This document shows, in pieces, positions 61,875 through 64,000 of a stretch of 64,000 bases of DNA (positions are counted from its first letter, which is position 1; every line of letters begins with the position of its first letter). Made by a program: the position numbers and the translations under genes. Source of the DNA: Myxococcales bacterium (GTDB lineage: Bacteria > Myxococcota > UBA727 > JABDBI01). The stretch is from the NCBI GenBank assembly GCA_023898405.1, contig CP060221.1:1178001-1242000 (forward strand), read 5' to 3'. The notes under the pieces are model-generated. The model did not search any database, was not told the DNA's origin, and saw only the letters and a list, made by a program, of their open reading frames with translations.

Positions 61875-62953
61875 AAGAGGGAGCACCAACATTTGTTGTT
61901 ATAGGGCTTGCTTTGTTTTCAATGTTTTTTGGCTCAGGCAACCTAATATACCCTTTAATGCTTGGTCGTGATGCGGGATCATCCTTCCTCATAAGCGCAT
62001 TTGGATTTATCTTGAGCGCGGTTTTAATACCCTGTTTGGGGGTTGTCGCCATTGCTTTTGCGCAAGGTGATTATGAGGCAATTTTTAAGACAGTGTTTCC
62101 CAAAAAATTAAGCCTCGCCTTAATTTTTTTGGTTCTTCTCTCATTTATTCCATTCGGTGCAGGCCCACGATGCGTTGTACTCGCTCATGCATCATTACAA
62201 ACTTTTTTTCCTATGCCGCCATTGTGGATATTTTCTGTTTGCTTCCTGAGTGCAGCAGTCTACTTGATCAACGACCGCAGTCATCTTGTTGATAACTTGG
62301 GAAAGATCCTCACTCCTCTTCTTTTGCTTTCAGTTGCTATCATGGTCTCTTTCGCCTTAATCAATGGCCACATAGATCCGCCGCTCAAAAATAACAGCAC
62401 TCTTTTTAAAGAAAGCCTCTTTGAAGGCTATAACACGCAAGATTTACTCTCTTCTTTATTTTTTTCAAGCTCACTCATTATGCTCATAAAATCAAACTTC
62501 GAAAGTAAGAGAGAAATCGTACTTACCACACTCAAAGGATCTTTAGTGGCAATCACGCTTCTTACTTCACTGTATGTTTCGCTCATCGCTGCGGCTTCTT
62601 TTCACAATGATATTTTGATAGAAAAAAATGGCATTGAGCTTGTTTCTATCCTTGCTAAACATACCTTGGGATCATTTTTAGGCCCCATCGCCGGATTAGC
62701 TGTTGCCTTAGCGTGTTTTACCACCGCCATTGCATTGATTTTGGCGTTAAGTGAATTTATCCAGAATCACTTTTTAAAAAAACAAAACAAAAATTTATCT
62801 TTGCTGCTCAGCACAACAAGCGTTTTTTTAACATCTTTACTAAAATTTGAAGGCATTATGGCAATCATCTCCCCAGTGATGATGGTTATTTACCCGCTTA
62901 TTGTTTTTATTGTACTGGTTTACCTTTGGCAAACATGGCGAAGCAATGCATAA
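61871..62953 (+). CDS. brnQ: branched-chain amino acid carrier BrnQ (second copy)
   Basis: A paralogue of the preceding gene with the same opening (LALFSMFFGSGNLIYPLMLG) and SFIPFGAGPRCVVLAHASLQ in place of WIPLGSGPRCVILAHASIST. I chose the ATG at 61871, inside the upstream stop; a start at 61832 would overlap 43 bases. 360 residues, about 11-12 TM segments. Tandem duplication with divergence suggests different affinities or substrates. Confidence 0.9.
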   Translation: MKEGAPTFVVIGLALFSMFFGSGNLIYPLMLGRDAGSSFLISAFGFILSAVLIPCLGVVAIAFAQGDYEAIFKTVFPKKLSLALIFLVLLSFIPFGAGPRCVVLAHASLQTFFPMPPLWIFSVCFLSAAVYLINDRSHLVDNLGKILTPLLLLSVAIMVSFALINGHIDPPLKNNSTLFKESLFEGYNTQDLLSSLFFSSSLIMLIKSNFESKREIVLTTLKGSLVAITLLTSLYVSLIAAASFHNDILIEKNGIELVSILAKHTLGSFLGPIAGLAVALACFTTAIALILALSEFIQNHFLKKQNKNLSLLLSTTSVFLTSLLKFEGIMAIISPVMMVIYPLIVFIVLVYLWQTWRSNA

Positions 62954-63029
62954 AAGACTATTGCTCCTACCAAACAATAAAAAAATTCATAATGCCAAAA
63001 ATAGCTATAAATTCTTTAACTCTGCTCTC

Positions 63030-63057
63030 TTGACCAAAAATTCTATTTCGGCATAGT
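63030..63057 (+). promoter_or_regulatory. promoter of tRNA-Phe
   Basis: TTGACC at 63030-63035 and CATAGT at 63052-63057, spaced 16. The tRNA begins 12 bases later. Confidence 0.45.
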
Positions 63058-63068
63058 TCTGAATGGAT

Positions 63069-63144
63069 GCCCAGGTAGCTCAGTAGGTAGAGCAGAGGAC
63101 TGAAAATCCTCGTGTCAGCGGTTCGATTCCGTTCCTGGGCACCA
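63069..63144 (+). tRNA. tRNA-Phe (anticodon GAA)
   Basis: A 76-base tRNA with encoded CCA. Acceptor GCCCAGG/CCTGGGC; anticodon stem-loop GAGGA-CTGAAAA-TCCTC with GAA; T-loop GGTTCGATTCC. Confidence 0.96.
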
Positions 63145-63174
63145 AAAAACACCTTATTTGAGGTGTTTTTTTTT
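63145..63174 (+). terminator. terminator of tRNA-Phe
   Basis: AAAAACACCT-TATTTG-AGGTGTTTTT directly after the CCA, with a nine-base T-run. Confidence 0.88.
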
Positions 63175-63290
63175 GCATTTACGACGTGCTCTCTAAATTT
63201 TTAAGTAAAAAATTCATTCGAATAAATCACTGTTGAAAGTGAAAACTAAAAAATATTTACTTAGCTATAAAATATTTTTATATTTTAAAC

Positions 63291-63644
63291 ATGAGTATTC
63301 TACAAGAATTTAAAGAATTTGCACTGAAAGGCAATGTCATTGATTTAGCGGTCGGTCTAATTATTGCCAATGCCTTTGGAAAAATAGTATCTTCGCTCGT
63401 TCAAGATATTTTAATGCCTGTCTTGGGAAAAGTAGTAAGCGATACAAACATTGCCAAATACATAATAACTTTAGCTCCAGCCAAAATAGAACATGGGAAA
63501 GAAATATCACCAGCTGTCATTTTGCATGTGGGTACTTTTTTCTCAACCATAGTTGATTTTTTCTTTATCGCCGCAACGGTTTTTATAGTGGTAAAAGCAA
63601 TAAACCGCGCCCGCAGCGGACTAACTAAGTCTACTCTTAATTAG
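63291..63644 (+). CDS. mscL: large-conductance mechanosensitive channel MscL
   Basis: A tension-gated pore protecting against osmotic downshock. The first helix and TM1 read FKEFALKGNVIDLAVGLIIA then NAFGKIVSSLVQDILMP, the diagnostic MscL pore segment. TM2 follows (GTFFSTIVDFFFIAATVFIV). The C-terminal tail is short: at 117 residues the usual cytoplasmic helix bundle is reduced. Its last 24 bases overlap the convergent ribA. Confidence 0.95.
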   Translation: MSILQEFKEFALKGNVIDLAVGLIIANAFGKIVSSLVQDILMPVLGKVVSDTNIAKYIITLAPAKIEHGKEISPAVILHVGTFFSTIVDFFFIAATVFIVVKAINRARSGLTKSTLN

Positions 63645-64000
63645 TTTTGCTCCCAAAGAATCAGAACTGAGTTTTTCTTCGTCAAGAAAATGTCCCATTC
63701 TTTGACCTTTTACTTTTAAGTAGTCCTGTGCCAAATGATGCACATCCGTCAACAGCGGTAGACGCTCAAGGACATGAATACCTGCATTCACTAAGGAATC
63801 AACCTTCATTGGGTTATTGGTTAGTACACGAACTGAGGCTACCCCAAGATCTCGCAAAATACGGATGGCACAACAAAAATCACGGCTGTCATCTGGAAAC
63901 CCCAGAATTCGATTAGCATCTACCGTATCAACGCCCTTTTCTTGCAAATGATAGGCTTTAATTTTGTTTCCAAGACCAATACCACGCCCTTCTTGACGTA
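63621..64000 (-). CDS. ribA: GTP cyclohydrolase II, N-terminal part beyond window
   Basis: First committed step of riboflavin synthesis from GTP. The visible 3' part starts in RQEGRGIGLGNKIKAYHLQE, the GTP-binding loop, and continues through VDTVDANRILGFPDDSRDF and LTNNPMKVDSLVNAG, both strongly conserved. The frame is open to the window edge, so the zinc-binding Cys cluster lies outside. Whether it is fused to a RibB domain cannot be seen. Confidence 0.93.
   Translation of the reverse strand, partial: RQEGRGIGLGNKIKAYHLQEKGVDTVDANRILGFPDDSRDFCCAIRILRDLGVASVRVLTNNPMKVDSLVNAGIHVLERLPLLTDVHHLAQDYLKVKGQRMGHFLDEEKLSSDSLGAKLIKSRLS

Noticed and set aside
62967..63152. Minus-strand ORF containing QERNRTADTRIFSPLLY
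   Set aside because: Antisense of tRNA-Phe; a well-known annotation artefact.

Overview
The window is an AT-rich chromosomal segment from a Gram-negative bacterium. Evidence for the cell type is the set of lipobox lipoproteins, a TolC/RND efflux set, small outer-membrane barrel proteins, an MlaE permease and a Tat-exported HiPIP. Several details, including a DUF3516-type Ski2-like helicase and a SPOUT methyltransferase placed after trmD, resemble deltaproteobacterial-type lineages (Myxococcota/Bdellovibrionota-like). I cannot place it more precisely without a search. There is no rRNA, no CRISPR array and no insertion sequence.

Layout. 1-5.9 kb: a truncated HEAT-repeat gene, lysC and a lipid kinase, a lipoprotein with mlaE, and an AI-2E-type permease. 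6-8 kb: a very unusual lipoprotein-like SF2 helicase and a barrel protein. 8.8-16.8 kb: proBA, then a TolC/adaptor/RND operon. 16.8-20.4 kb: a GC-rich palindromic repeat, a methyltransferase preceded by a kinase-gene remnant, an exported eukaryotic-type tyrosine phosphatase and an ABC-F protein. 20.6-25.8 kb: cca, a small gene, ppsA and divergent ppsR. 26-32.8 kb: three large exported proteins (ankyrin-like, ATP-grasp, unknown). 33-37.2 kb: radA, rlmE, modAB and queC. 37.2-43.6 kb: an exported tandem-RING protein with a truncated paralogue, an SDR, yidD, mce and several lipoproteins or membrane proteins. 43.9-48.7 kb: a helicase and the rpsP-rimM-trmD-methyltransferase cluster. 48.8-57 kb: a lipase-like lipoprotein, tRNA-Ser, pth, rplY, prs, tRNA-Gln, ahcY, dnaA, HiPIP and a barrel protein. 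57-64 kb: valS, tRNA-Pro, tRNA-Arg, two brnQ genes, tRNA-Phe, mscL and truncated ribA.

Most genes are housekeeping (proline and lysine-family synthesis, translation, tRNA maturation, PEP synthesis, methyl-cycle salvage). Scattered among them is a second layer of proteins that carry signal peptides or lipoboxes but have domains that normally work in a cytosol, several of them eukaryotic in type: a classical PTP, tandem RING fingers, an ATP-grasp ligase, an SF2 helicase and an ankyrin-like protein. The simplest reading is a host-associated or predatory organism delivering effectors into another cell, but no dedicated secretion system is visible here. Four of these exported-protein genes also have short inverted repeats that would hide the ribosome-binding site, which hints at shared translational control.
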